Origin: Streptomyces blattellae
Lineage (GTDB): Bacteria > Actinomycetota > Actinomycetes > Streptomycetales > Streptomycetaceae
Reading direction: 5' to 3'
Assembly (NCBI RefSeq): GCF_009709555.1
Contig: NZ_WJBG01000147.1
Coordinates: forward strand, 1 to 64,000
DNA: 64,000 nucleotides
Shown: positions 44,428 to 53,065 of the stretch, piece by piece
Numbering within the stretch: position 1 is the stretch's first letter
Layout of the letters: every line of letters begins with the position of its first letter
Translations under genes and position numbers: made by a program
Notes under the pieces: model-generated
Told to the model about the DNA's origin: nothing
Databases searched by the model: none
Seen by the model: only the letters and a program-made list of their open reading frames with translations

Positions 44428-46806
44428 TCAGGCGGTTCTCGCCGTCCCCGTCCCCTTCTCCGCGTCCAGTGCGTACACACACCTGTCCTTGCTGCACGCG
44501 TACACCACGCCGTCCCGCACCACCGGCGACCCGGTGATCTCCCCACCGGTCGCCAGCTTCCACCGCAGCCGCCCGTCGTCGGCCTTGAGCGTATAGAGCA
44601 GGTGGTCGGTGGAGCCGAAGTGGATACGCCCCTCCGCCACGGACGGCGCCCCCACGACGTCGCCGCCCGCCTGGAAGCGCCACTTGGGCGTGCCGGTGAC
44701 CGCGTCGAGGGTGTAGAGCCCCTTGCCGCTGCCCACGTGGACATGTCCCGCGGCCACCAGTACCGGCTCGATGGAGGCGCGGGACTCCGTCGCGATGCGC
44801 CAGCGGTCGCGGCCGTCGGTGGCGTCGAGGGCGTAGACCGTGCCGAGGTAGTCGGCGAGGTAGATCCCGCCGCCGGTGACGGCCGGGCCGGGGACGAAGG
44901 TGGGCGGGCAGAGGAAGGCCGCCGGGGCCTCGAAGTGCCAGCGGACATGGCCGGAGGTCACGTCGACGGCGAGGACGCGCGTCCCGGCGGAGACGTACAC
45001 GAATCCGTCGTGGGCCCGCGCCACCCGCACCGGAACGCCGCCGCAGGAGGCCGCGTCGCCGATCGGGTACGACCAGCGCTCGTCGCCGGTGCGGGCGTCC
45101 AGGGCGCGCAGCCGGGCGTCCTGCCAGACGAAGACCGTGCCGTCGTACAGCGCGGGCCCGGCCTCCGGGGACTCGAAGTCGGTCTGGGCGCCGGTGATCT
45201 CCCACAGCTTCTGCCCGTTCGAGGCCTCCCACGCCTGGACGCCGCCGCCGCGCGTGCCGGTGATCACCGTGCCGCGGCCGGCCTTGAGGGAGTACACCCA
45301 GGCGTCGGTGGACAGCCGCCACAGGTCGGCGCCCTCCCGGGCTTCGAGGGCGTACAGGGTGGGCCCGTCGGAGGCGTGGATACGGCCGTCCGCGACCGCC
45401 ATCGACCACGCGACGTCCCGGGTCTTGAAACGGCGGCGGCCGGTGGCCACGTCGAGGGCGTGCACCTCGAAGGAGGTGACGTAGACGAGGTCGCCGGAGA
45501 CGGACGGGGTGCCCCATACGTCGTTCGACATGCGGAAGCGCCAGGGGCGCCAGCCGGCCGCGTTCTCCGGGGGTGCGGGCGGCGGTGCGGGCACTGCGGG
45601 GCCCACGGCCGGGCCGGTGCCGTTGACGCCGGGGCGGGGGCGGGACCAGGAGGCGACCAGGCCGGCCTCCGGAGGGGGTGCCTTCACGGCGGCGGCGCGG
45701 GCGTCGGCGACGCGCGGACCGGGCCCGATCGGCACCGCGGCACCGGCCAGCCGTACGGGACCGGTGTCGGGGGCGCCGACCGGAGCGGGGACGGGCGCCG
45801 GGACGAACGGGTCGTGCGCGGGCGGATGCGGGGGCAGGGGTGGGGGCGGATGCGGCACTGCGGCCCGGCCGCCGCTGCGGCCCGAGCCGGGGGTGGACCT
45901 GGTCGGCGGGCGACCGTTGCGGCGGGCCTCGATCAGGCTCACCGCCCGCTCGGGCAGCCACGCCGACGCCGTACCGCTGTCGTCGGAACCGGAGCCGAAG
46001 AGATGGGGGGCCAGCTGGGCCTGGAGGTCGGCCGGGTTGGGTCTGCCGGTGGCCTCCATCTGCATGCAGGACTCGATGAGGGGGCGCAGCTCCTGCGGGA
46101 GGCCTTCGAGGTCCGGGCCCTCGCGCAGGAGCATGAAGACGGTCTCGACCGGGTTGGCGCCGTGGAAGGGGGCGTGTCCGGTGGCGGCGAAGACGAGCAT
46201 CGAGCCCAGCGAGAAGACGTCACTCGCGCCGGTCACGCTCCGCGAGTCCTTGGCCTGCTCCGGCGACATGTAGGCGGGCGTCCCGACGGCGACGTTGGTC
46301 ATCGTCAAACGGGTGTTCGATACGCCGGAGGCGATACCGAAGTCGATGACCCGGGGGCCGTCCTCGACCACGAGGACGTTCGACGGCTTCAGGTCACGGT
46401 GGACCAGGCCCGCGCCGTGGATGGACTGCAGCGCCTCCGCCACACCCGCCGCGAGCCAGCGGACCGCCTGGGCCGGGAGGGGCCCGCACTCGTTCACTAT
46501 CTCTTCGAGCGAGGGCGCGGGCACATACGCGGTGGCCAGCCAGGGCACGGCCGCACGCGGGTCGGCGTCGACCACGGCCGCCGTGTAGAAACCGGAGACC
46601 GCCCGTGCCGCCTCGACCTCGCGCGTGAAGCGGACGCGGAAGAGCTGGTCCTCGGCCAGCTCCGTCCGGACCGTCTTGATCGCCACGCGCCGGCCCGAAG
46701 CCGAGCGCGCGAGATAGACCAGCCCCATGCCGCCGGCACCCAGCCGTCCCAGCACCTCGAACGGCCCGATCCGCCGCGGATCGTGCTGCGTCAGCTGATC
46801 CACCAC
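44428..46806 (-). CDS. afsK: AfsK serine/threonine protein kinase with PQQ-type beta-propeller
   Basis: A 792-residue protein. The kinase domain has GRLGAGGMGLVYLARS (about residues 19-34), HRDLKPSNV (about 135), VIDFGIAS (about 153) and TPAYMSPEQA. A Pro/Ala-rich linker (280-420) leads to a C-terminal propeller of PQQ repeats (GDLVYVTSFEVHALDVATG and similar). In S. coelicolor AfsK (799 aa) autophosphorylates, phosphorylates AfsR and is membrane-associated. The start VVDQLTQHDPRR at GTG 46806 has GGAGG 10 bases upstream. kbpA lies upstream on the same strand. Confidence 0.95.
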   Translation of the reverse strand: MVDQLTQHDPRRIGPFEVLGRLGAGGMGLVYLARSASGRRVAIKTVRTELAEDQLFRVRFTREVEAARAVSGFYTAAVVDADPRAAVPWLATAYVPAPSLEEIVNECGPLPAQAVRWLAAGVAEALQSIHGAGLVHRDLKPSNVLVVEDGPRVIDFGIASGVSNTRLTMTNVAVGTPAYMSPEQAKDSRSVTGASDVFSLGSMLVFAATGHAPFHGANPVETVFMLLREGPDLEGLPQELRPLIESCMQMEATGRPNPADLQAQLAPHLFGSGSDDSGTASAWLPERAVSLIEARRNGRPPTRSTPGSGRSGGRAAVPHPPPPLPPHPPAHDPFVPAPVPAPVGAPDTGPVRLAGAAVPIGPGPRVADARAAAVKAPPPEAGLVASWSRPRPGVNGTGPAVGPAVPAPPPAPPENAAGWRPWRFRMSNDVWGTPSVSGDLVYVTSFEVHALDVATGRRRFKTRDVAWSMAVADGRIHASDGPTLYALEAREGADLWRLSTDAWVYSLKAGRGTVITGTRGGGVQAWEASNGQKLWEITGAQTDFESPEAGPALYDGTVFVWQDARLRALDARTGDERWSYPIGDAASCGGVPVRVARAHDGFVYVSAGTRVLAVDVTSGHVRWHFEAPAAFLCPPTFVPGPAVTGGGIYLADYLGTVYALDATDGRDRWRIATESRASIEPVLVAAGHVHVGSGKGLYTLDAVTGTPKWRFQAGGDVVGAPSVAEGRIHFGSTDHLLYTLKADDGRLRWKLATGGEITGSPVVRDGVVYACSKDRCVYALDAEKGTGTARTA

Positions 46807-46958
46807 TTGCCTGCCACCTCCCCGTACGAGCCGCGTCATTCCACATATGTACGCGACCGAAGTGCAGCGTCTCACCACCGCACCGCCTCGGCGGCACGCA
46901 CCCTGATTCTTCCTGTCCCGGGCACTGGTTGCGAACCCGGGGGCGGAATCGGGGTGTC

Positions 46959-46996
46959 TTGGGGCAAAAACACAGCGCCCTGGGACAAAAACACAG
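46959..46996. promoter_or_regulatory. Pair of direct repeats upstream of afsK
   Basis: GGGGCAAAAACACAG and GGGACAAAAACACAG (ends at 46975 and 46996) repeat with a 21-base period, i.e. two helical turns, between kbpA and afsK. This suits a protein binding twice on one face of the DNA. No known regulator is recognised. Confidence 0.4.
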
Positions 46997-47064
46997 GTCC
47001 CGCTCCGCGCAAAGGCCCCTTTCGCATGCTGGACGCGGCATCTCGGCGAGGAATCAACGTCGGA

Positions 47065-47808
47065 TCAGCGTTGCAGCAGCGCGAAGGACGCGCCCTGATT
47101 GTCCGTGACAACGGCCACCCTGCCGTATGACGCGTCGAAAGGGGGTGCCTGTACGCGTCCGCCGAGCCGCCGCACCGCTTCGAGTACGGCGTCGCAGTCG
47201 GCGGTGCCGAAGTGGACGAGGAGGTGGGGCGGCATCTGGGGCGGGAAGACGTCGGAGACGGGCGCGCGGCCGAAGTCGGGCGTGGCGTCCGGCCCGAACA
47301 GGGCGTCGGTGAACAGACCGCCGTAGAAGTGGTCGGCACGCTCCGTGTCCCGCGTATACAGCTCGGTCCAGGCGAAGGTGCCGGGCTCGTGCCGCCTGCC
47401 GAAGCCCCGGTGCGAGGCCGCCTGCCAGAGGCCGAAGACGGCACCCTCCGGGTCGGCGACCAGCGCGGCCCTGCCCAGGTCAGCGACGTGCAGGGGCGCG
47501 GTGACGATCTGGCCGCCGGCCATCTGGACCCGCACGGCCAGCGCCTGAGCGTCCGGCGTCGCGAAGTACACCGTCCACACGGTGGGCATACGGCCGTCCG
47601 CCTTGCGCGCGAGCGCGGCGACGGGGGCGCCGTCGCGAAGGGCCCAGACGGAGCCGCCGTGCGCCGCCGGCTGGTCTTCGAAGGTCCACCCGAACAGTTC
47701 GCCGTAGAACCGCTTGCCCGCCGCCACGTCGGGCAGCTGGGCCTCGACCCAGCACGCGACGCCCTCGCCGTATGCCTCTTCGCCCGCGGATGCCCTGTTT
47801 TCGGCCAT
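47065..47808 (-). CDS. kbpA: KbpA, AfsK-binding protein with two VOC/glyoxalase-like domains
   Basis: A 247-residue protein built from two VOC domains: GVACWVEAQLPDVAAGKRFY then FGWTFEDQPAAHGG (residues 14-50), and FAWTELYTRDTERADHFYGG (about 140-160) with the closing GVVTDNQGASFALLQR-like strand. In S. coelicolor KbpA (about 252 aa) binds AfsK and inhibits its autophosphorylation. The name is given from position just upstream of afsK, same orientation, and matching length. Without this context it would be called a glyoxalase-family protein. Confidence 0.75.
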   Translation of the reverse strand: MAENRASAGEEAYGEGVACWVEAQLPDVAAGKRFYGELFGWTFEDQPAAHGGSVWALRDGAPVAALARKADGRMPTVWTVYFATPDAQALAVRVQMAGGQIVTAPLHVADLGRAALVADPEGAVFGLWQAASHRGFGRRHEPGTFAWTELYTRDTERADHFYGGLFTDALFGPDATPDFGRAPVSDVFPPQMPPHLLVHFGTADCDAVLEAVRRLGGRVQAPPFDASYGRVAVVTDNQGASFALLQR

Positions 47809-47930
47809 ACCGTCAACGTATCGGGCTCGCGCGCACCGCGCAGACCAGGCACACCACCCGCTCCGCCCCTGTGCACCCCATTTGCAGTCGGCCGAATCGC
47901 GCTCCGATCACCCCTCGGTAAGCTGACGAC

Positions 47931-48578
47931 ATGACAGGACAAGTGCGTACCGTCGACGGCCGCGTGGCCGGCCGGCGTGGGCAGGCGACCCGGCAGAAGC
48001 TGCTCGACTGCCTCAGCGAGATGCTCAGCTCCTCCCCGTACCGGGACGTCAAAGTCATCGATGTCGCCCGGAAGGCGGGGACTTCGCCCGCGACCTTCTA
48101 TCAGTACTTCCCGGACGTCGAAGGCGCCGTCCTGGAGATCGCCGAGCAAATGGCCACCGACGGCGGCCAGTTGACCGAACTCCTTGAGGGCCGCTCATGG
48201 GTCGGCAAGGCCGGCTGGCAGACCGCGCAGGAACTCGTGGACGGTTTCCTGGAGTTCTGGCGCAAGCACGACGCGATCCTCAGGGTCGTCGATCTCGGTG
48301 CAGCCGAGGGCGACAAACGGTTCTACAAGATCCGCATGAAGATCCTGAACTCGGTGAACAACTCCCTGGTCGACGCCGTCGCCGAACTCCAGTCCAAGGG
48401 CAGGGTCGACAAGGACGTGAACCCGGCCGCGGTCGCCGGTTCGCTGGTCGCGATGCTCGCGGCCGTGGCCTCGCACCAGAAGGGCTTCCAGACGTGGGGC
48501 GTCAAGCAGGCTGAACTCAAGCCGAATCTGGCGCTGTTGGTGCACCTGGGCGTGACGGGCAGGAAGCCGACGAAGTAA
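47931..48578 (+). CDS. TetR-family transcriptional regulator
   Basis: A 215-residue TetR protein: helix-turn-helix in RQKLLDCLSEMLSSSPYRDV and VIDVARKAGTSPATFYQYFP (about residues 21-63), followed by an all-helical ligand domain (TAQELVDGFLEFWRKHDAIL, AVAGSLVAMLAAVASHQKGF). Divergent from kbpA. A degenerate relative of the CTGACG-N3-CGTCAG site overlaps its start codon (47923-47937), so it may regulate itself and the nine operator sites. This link is inference only. By position it may correspond to S. coelicolor SCO4421. Confidence 0.88.
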   Translation: MTGQVRTVDGRVAGRRGQATRQKLLDCLSEMLSSSPYRDVKVIDVARKAGTSPATFYQYFPDVEGAVLEIAEQMATDGGQLTELLEGRSWVGKAGWQTAQELVDGFLEFWRKHDAILRVVDLGAAEGDKRFYKIRMKILNSVNNSLVDAVAELQSKGRVDKDVNPAAVAGSLVAMLAAVASHQKGFQTWGVKQAELKPNLALLVHLGVTGRKPTK

Positions 48579-48654
48579 CGCCGGTCCACGGGTTCGCACT
48601 CGGGCGCCAAGTCCTGTCTGGCAGGCGGCGGTTCACTGCGGTGGGCCGCCGCTT

Positions 48655-48715
48655 GCCGCGCCACCCCGAAGGGGCGCGGGGCTGTGTCGATAGGCGGCTC
48701 CGCCGCGCGGGCGCG
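48655..48715. repeat. Streptomyces-type repeated intergenic sequence
   Basis: CCCCGAAGGGGCGCGGGGCT and then GTGTCGATAGGCGGCTCCGCC match, from memory, a short palindromic sequence found between many Streptomyces genes. CCCCGAAGGGG and GGCGGCTCCGCC form small hairpins. It lies between the convergent TetR and Lrp genes and may terminate transcription. Confidence 0.6.
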
Positions 48716-48773
48716 ACCAGCGATGACGCGTGCCACAGACGATCGAGCGTATCGCGGCACTCCCAGCGGAGCG

Positions 48774-49223
48774 TCAGGGCAGCGGCCGGTCCCTGACGAC
48801 GTGCTTCATCACCAGCGTGGACGTCAGCCGCTGCACCCCCGGCAGCGTGGCCAGCCGCTCGTCGTACAGCCGCTGGAAGGCCACCAGGTCCGCCGTGACG
48901 ACCCGCAGCAGGTAGTCGGGGTCGCCGAACAGCCGCTGCGCCTGAAGTACGTGCTCCACGTCGCTCAGCGCCCGCTCGAACTCGGCGACCGTGTCCCGGT
49001 CCTCCTGCCGCATCGACACGAAGACCAGCGCCTCGAAGTTCAGCCCCACCGCCGCCGGATCGACGACGGCCCGGTACCCCTGGATCGCCCCGGCCCGCTC
49101 CAGCTCCCGCAGCCGCCGGTGACACGGCGAGACGCTCAGCCGCACCCGCTCGGCCAGCTCGGTGACGGTCAGCCGCCCGTCCTGCTGGAGCTCGGCAAGA
49201 ATCTTCCGATCTACGTCATCCAC
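48774..49223 (-). CDS. Lrp/AsnC-family regulator
   Basis: A 149-residue protein: HTH MDDVDRKILAELQQDGRLTV then LAERVRLSVSPCHRRLRELE (residues 1-43) and a RAM ligand domain (FVSMRQEDRDTVAEFERALS, VEHVLQAQRLFGDPDYLLRV). It is divergent from the LysE-type exporter gene with an 82-base gap, the classic arrangement in which Lrp-type proteins sense an amino acid and control its export. Confidence 0.93.
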   Translation of the reverse strand: MDDVDRKILAELQQDGRLTVTELAERVRLSVSPCHRRLRELERAGAIQGYRAVVDPAAVGLNFEALVFVSMRQEDRDTVAEFERALSDVEHVLQAQRLFGDPDYLLRVVTADLVAFQRLYDERLATLPGVQRLTSTLVMKHVVRDRPLP

Positions 49224-49305
49224 GAGGCAGATCTTCCCTCACATTCACCCGTGACGGGCAAATTTAAGGAACACTTTCGGGCCGTTCCCGCCTAATGTCC
49301 CCGCC

Positions 49306-49926
49306 ATGGACCCCGGAACGCTGATTTCTTTCCTCGCCGTCGTCCTGCTGCTGGTGTGCGTACCGGGCGCCGACTGGGCGTACGTGATCTCAGCGGGCCT
49401 GCGCGGCCGTTCCGCCCTGCCCGCGGTGGCGGGCCTGGTCGCCGGTTACGCCCTGCACACGGCTCTGGCGACGGCCGGCCTCGCGGTGCTGGTGGGCGGG
49501 TCGCCGGGCCTGCTGACCGCACTGACGGTGGCGGGGGCGGGGTACCTGGTGTGGCTGGGGTGGGGAGTGCTGCGGAATCCAGGGGTGCCGGGGGCGGGCC
49601 GGGCGGTGGCGGCCAGTCGCGGCCGGGTCTTTCTGCGCGGCGCCACGATCAGCGGGCTGAACCCCAAGGGGCTGCTGCTGTATCTGTCGGTGCTGCCGCA
49701 GTTCCTGGTGACCGGCGCCGGACAGCTGCCGGTGCCGGTGCAGACGGCCACGCTCGGCGTCCTGCACATGGCGTGCTGCGCGGCCGTCTATCTGACGGTC
49801 GGTGTCACGGCCCGCGCGGTCCTCGGCGCCCGCCCGGCAGCGGCCCGCGCGGTCACCCGTACCTCGGGCGCGGCGATGCTGGGAATCGGCGCGTTTCTGC
49901 TGGTGCAGCGGCTGGCGACGCTTTAG
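49306..49926 (+). CDS. LysE/RhtB-family amino-acid exporter
   Basis: A 206-residue membrane protein with about six hydrophobic segments. It begins LISFLAVVLLLVCVPGADW with the family's PG-A/P-D motif in the first helix, and has ATISGLNPKGLLLYLSVLPQF (about residues 107-127), the conserved N-P-K/L segment. It exports an amino acid or a related compound. The divergent Lrp-type gene probably regulates it. Confidence 0.93.
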   Translation: MDPGTLISFLAVVLLLVCVPGADWAYVISAGLRGRSALPAVAGLVAGYALHTALATAGLAVLVGGSPGLLTALTVAGAGYLVWLGWGVLRNPGVPGAGRAVAASRGRVFLRGATISGLNPKGLLLYLSVLPQFLVTGAGQLPVPVQTATLGVLHMACCAAVYLTVGVTARAVLGARPAAARAVTRTSGAAMLGIGAFLLVQRLATL

Positions 49927-49973
49927 GGGTCGTCGTAAGGGGTCGTCGTAAGGGGTCGTCGTAAGGGGTCGTC
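49926..49973. repeat. 13-base tandem repeats after the exporter gene
   Basis: Three full copies and one partial copy of GGGGTCGTCGTAA, beginning at the stop codon region and ending just before the convergent Ddn-like gene. Confidence 0.9.
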
Positions 49974-49980
49974 TTCAGGA

Positions 49981-50517
49981 TCATCGTCGTACGATCCTGA
50001 ACACCCGGATCTCGCGCTCCACCCGCGCCTGATACGCCGCATACGGCGGCCAGAACTCCAGCACCGCCTTCCAGGCCGCCGCCCGCTCCTCCCCCTCCAG
50101 CAGCCGGGCCCGGACCGGAATGTCCTGCCCCTTCCAGCTGACCTCGGCGTCGGGACGGGCGAGGAGGTTGTGGGTCCAGGCGGGGTGATCAGTGCGTCCG
50201 AAGTTGGAGCCGACGAGGATCCAGCTGCGCCCGCCGTCCTGCGGCATACAGGCGAGCGGCGTACGACGGGCCAGCCCGCTCTTCGCCCCCGTCGAGGTCA
50301 GGATCACCCCCGGCAGCATCCGCGCGCTCAGCAGCACCTTGCCGCGGGTGAGCCGGTGGACGGCACGGTCCAGCGCGGGCACGACATGCGGGGCGACCTT
50401 GGCGAAGCCCGGCGTGGACGACACCTTCTGCACGAACCGCACGCCGAACCGCGTGACGCGCGCTCCGGCCTGCGTGAACCGCGCTCCGACCTGCGTGAAC
50501 CGCACCCCCACGCCCAT
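49981..50517 (-). CDS. Ddn-type nitroreductase/F420H2-dependent quinone reductase family protein
   Basis: A 178-residue split-barrel protein. The family core is GVILTSTGAKSGLARRTPLA (about residues 69-88), SWILVGSNFGRTDHPAWTHN (96-115), VSWKGQDIPVRARLLEGEER and the end YQARVEREIRVFRI. These proteins use F420H2 to reduce quinones or nitro compounds. The N-terminus holds RFTQVGA-like repeats, amphipathic. Its ATG overlaps the acyl-CoA dehydrogenase stop (TGATG), placing it in that operon under operator 8. Confidence 0.85.
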   Translation of the reverse strand: MGVGVRFTQVGARFTQAGARVTRFGVRFVQKVSSTPGFAKVAPHVVPALDRAVHRLTRGKVLLSARMLPGVILTSTGAKSGLARRTPLACMPQDGGRSWILVGSNFGRTDHPAWTHNLLARPDAEVSWKGQDIPVRARLLEGEERAAAWKAVLEFWPPYAAYQARVEREIRVFRIVRR

Positions 50518-51713
50518 CAGACGGTCACCTCCCCGCCCTCGAAGAGCCGCGCCGCGCCGGCGGCATGCGCCCGCAGCCGGTGCACCGGCCCGAAGAGCAG
50601 CTCGTCGCCCGCGGCCCGCTTGAAGTACAGGTGAGCCTCGTGCTCCCAGGTGAAACCGATGCCGCCGTGCAGCTGGATCCCGTCGGCCGCCGCACCCCGC
50701 AACGCCTCCAGCGCCTGCGCGAGCGCGAGCCCGCCCATCCTCGCGCCACCGGCGGTGGCCCACGCGGCGTAGTACGCGGCCGAGCGGGCGGCCTGGACCT
50801 GGACGTAGACATCGGCCAGCCGGTGCTTCACCGCCTGGAAGGAGCCGATCACCCGCCCGAACTGCTCCCGCTGCCCCACGTACTCCACCGTCCGCTCCAG
50901 CACCCGGTCGGCGGCTCCGACGGCCTCGCAGGCGAGCGCGGCGGCGGTGGCGTCGCCGACGCGGGCGAGGGCCGCCGGCACATCGCCGCTCTCGTCCCCC
51001 AGCAACTCGGCGTCGACATCGCGCAGTTGGAGGCGGGCCTGCGGACGGGTCGCGTCGAGCGCGGTCAGCCGGGTGCGGACGAGCCGCGCCGAGTCCCCGG
51101 GGACGAGGAACAGCAGCGTGCGCGAGCGGGCGAAGCCCCCCGCGTGGGCGGCGACGATCAGCAGCCGCGCGCTGTGCCCGTCGAGGACCTGGTCGACCTG
51201 CCCGTACAGCCGCCAGCCCCCGTCTTCCGTCCGCCGCGCCTGGACGCCCCCCGCGCGTCCCCCTCCGGCCCAGTCGCCGCCGTCACCGCCGTTGCCGCCG
51301 GTCAGCCCGAGCGCGGTGGCGAGTGCGGCGCCGGGCACGCCGAGGGCCGCGGTGAGCGAACCCGCGGCGAGGCGGGGCAGCAGTTCGGCGCGCTGGGCGG
51401 GGGTGCCGAGGGCGAGCAGCAGGGGCGCACTGAGGACAGTGGTCGCGAGCAGCGGTGAGGGGGCGAGGACCCGGCCCGTCTCCTCGGCCGCGAGGGCGAG
51501 TTCGGTCACTGAGCACCCCACACCGCCATAGCTCTCGGGAACGGCGAGCCCGGGGAGGCCCAGTTGCTCGGCGAGGGCTGTCCAGAGTGCGGGATCGTGG
51601 CCGGCCGGCTGATCGACGGCGGCGCGCAGCTCCTCCGGTCCGCACCGCTTGTGGAGCAGTTCGCGCAGAGTGCGGCGGATCTCGTCCTGTTCGGTGGTGA
51701 AGCTGGCGTCCAT
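50517..51713 (-). CDS. Acyl-CoA dehydrogenase
   Basis: A 398-residue ACAD: N-terminal helices (EQDEIRRTLRELLHKRCGPE), GLPGLAVPESYGGVGCSVTE (about residues 52-71), a beta domain, and the C-terminal FAD-binding helices QREQFGRVIGSFQAVKHRLA (about 290-310) and DGIQLHGGIGFTWEHEAHLY (about 345-364). It introduces an alpha-beta double bond into an acyl-CoA. It lacks an obvious catalytic Glu at the canonical place, as in some heteromeric FadE-type subunits. Divergent from the thiolase-like gene with operator 8 between them. Confidence 0.9.
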   Translation of the reverse strand: MDASFTTEQDEIRRTLRELLHKRCGPEELRAAVDQPAGHDPALWTALAEQLGLPGLAVPESYGGVGCSVTELALAAEETGRVLAPSPLLATTVLSAPLLLALGTPAQRAELLPRLAAGSLTAALGVPGAALATALGLTGGNGGDGGDWAGGGRAGGVQARRTEDGGWRLYGQVDQVLDGHSARLLIVAAHAGGFARSRTLLFLVPGDSARLVRTRLTALDATRPQARLQLRDVDAELLGDESGDVPAALARVGDATAAALACEAVGAADRVLERTVEYVGQREQFGRVIGSFQAVKHRLADVYVQVQAARSAAYYAAWATAGGARMGGLALAQALEALRGAAADGIQLHGGIGFTWEHEAHLYFKRAAGDELLFGPVHRLRAHAAGAARLFEGGEVTV

Positions 51714-51730
51714 GACTCTTCCCTCCCGAT

Positions 51731-51745
51731 CTGACGGGCCGTCAT
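51731..51745. promoter_or_regulatory. Operator palindrome 8 (CTGACG-GGC-CGTCAT)
   Basis: One mismatch in the last base of the consensus. It lies in the 76-base divergent gap between the acyl-CoA dehydrogenase (51713) and thiolase-like (51790) starts. Confidence 0.65.
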
Positions 51746-51789
51746 ATTAGGAGCCCGCGAACGAGATGCACAGGGGCAGGAGGCCGCTC

Positions 51790-52962
51790 ATGATTCCCGG
51801 GAGCCGGAAAGTCGCCGTGGTCGGCGCCGCCCTCTCCGACTGCGGCCGCGTGGCCGACACGACCCCGTACGCCCTGCACGCCCAGGCCGCCCGCCGCGCC
51901 CTGGCCGACGCGGGCCTCGACAAGGCCGTCGTCGACGGCTTCGCGTCGGCGGGCCTGGGCACCCTGGCGCCGGCGGAGGTGGCCGAATACCTGGGCCTGC
52001 GCCCCACCTGGGTCGACTCCACCTCGGTCGGCGGCTCCACCTGGGAGGTGATGGCCGCACACGCGACCGACGCGATAGCGGCCGGGCACGCGAACGCCGT
52101 CCTGCTCGTCTACGGCTCGACCGCCCGCGCCGACATCAAGGCGGGCCGCAGGACCGGCGACCTGTCCTTCGGCGCCCGCGGCCCGCTCCAGTTCGAGGTT
52201 CCCTACGGCCACACCCTCATCGCCAAGTACGCCATGGCCGCCCGCCGCCACATGCACGAACACGGCACGACCATCGAGCAGTTGGCGGAGGTGGCGGTGC
52301 AGGCGCGGGCGAACGCCGCGCTGAACCCGGAGGCGATGTTCCGCACCCCGATCACCGTCGGCGACGTGCTCGACGGCCCGATGATCGCGGACCCCTTCAC
52401 CAAGCTGCACTGCTGCATACGGTCCGACGGCGGGGCGGCGGTGCTGCTGGCGGCGGAGGAGTACGCACGGGACTGCCGTACGGCGCCGGTGTGGGTGCTG
52501 GGCACCGGGGAGCATGTCTCGCACACCGCGATGTCCCAGTGGCCGGACTTCACCGTCTCCCCGGCGGCGGTGAGCGGACGGCTCGCCTTCGAGCGGGCGG
52601 GTGTACGGCCGGAGGAGATCGACTTCGCGGAGATCTACGACGCGTTCACGTACATGACGCTGGTGACGCTGGAGGATCTGGGATTCTGTCGGAAGGGGGA
52701 GGGCGGGGCCTTCGTCGAGAAAGGCCGGCTGAAAGTCGTAGGCGGGGAACTGCCCGTGAACACCGACGGGGGCGGCCTTTCGGCTCAGCACCCGGGAATG
52801 CGCGGGCTGTTCCTGCTGGTGGAGGCGGTGCGGCAGTTGCGGGGGGACGTGGGCGGGGCGCGGCAGGTCCGCACACCGGACGGGCGGCTGCCGCGCCTCG
52901 CGGTGGCGTCCGGGACGGGCGGGTGGTTCTGCTCGTCGGGGACGGTGGTGCTGGGGAGCTGA
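51790..52962 (+). CDS. Thiolase-like protein (second Ltp/SCP-x type)
   Basis: A 390-residue thiolase-superfamily protein: KVAVVGAALSDCGRVAD (about residues 7-23), SVGGSTWEVMAAHATDAIAA (78-97), IDFAEIYDAFTYMTLVTLED (about 277-296) and NTDGGGLSAQHPGM (about 325-338). The usual N-terminal nucleophile Cys is replaced (GGST rather than GGSC), so classical thiolysis is unlikely; a retro-aldolase or acyl-transfer role with a DUF35 partner is more plausible. GGAGG lies 7 bases before ATG 51790. The nearby DUF35 gene at 53066 is probably the partner. Confidence 0.88.
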   Translation: MIPGSRKVAVVGAALSDCGRVADTTPYALHAQAARRALADAGLDKAVVDGFASAGLGTLAPAEVAEYLGLRPTWVDSTSVGGSTWEVMAAHATDAIAAGHANAVLLVYGSTARADIKAGRRTGDLSFGARGPLQFEVPYGHTLIAKYAMAARRHMHEHGTTIEQLAEVAVQARANAALNPEAMFRTPITVGDVLDGPMIADPFTKLHCCIRSDGGAAVLLAAEEYARDCRTAPVWVLGTGEHVSHTAMSQWPDFTVSPAAVSGRLAFERAGVRPEEIDFAEIYDAFTYMTLVTLEDLGFCRKGEGGAFVEKGRLKVVGGELPVNTDGGGLSAQHPGMRGLFLLVEAVRQLRGDVGGARQVRTPDGRLPRLAVASGTGGWFCSSGTVVLGS

Positions 52963-53065
52963 GGCCGGCCGGGGGGAACGGGCGCCTGTAAACAACGGGA
53001 CAATCGGAGCATGGAGTCCGAGTTCGTACGTCTGCTGCGGTCGTCGCGCGTCTGGGAGGCGGGAG

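Noticed and set aside
48655..48715. Insertion-sequence end
   Set aside because: There is no transposase frame; the sequence fits a short Streptomyces intergenic repeat instead.
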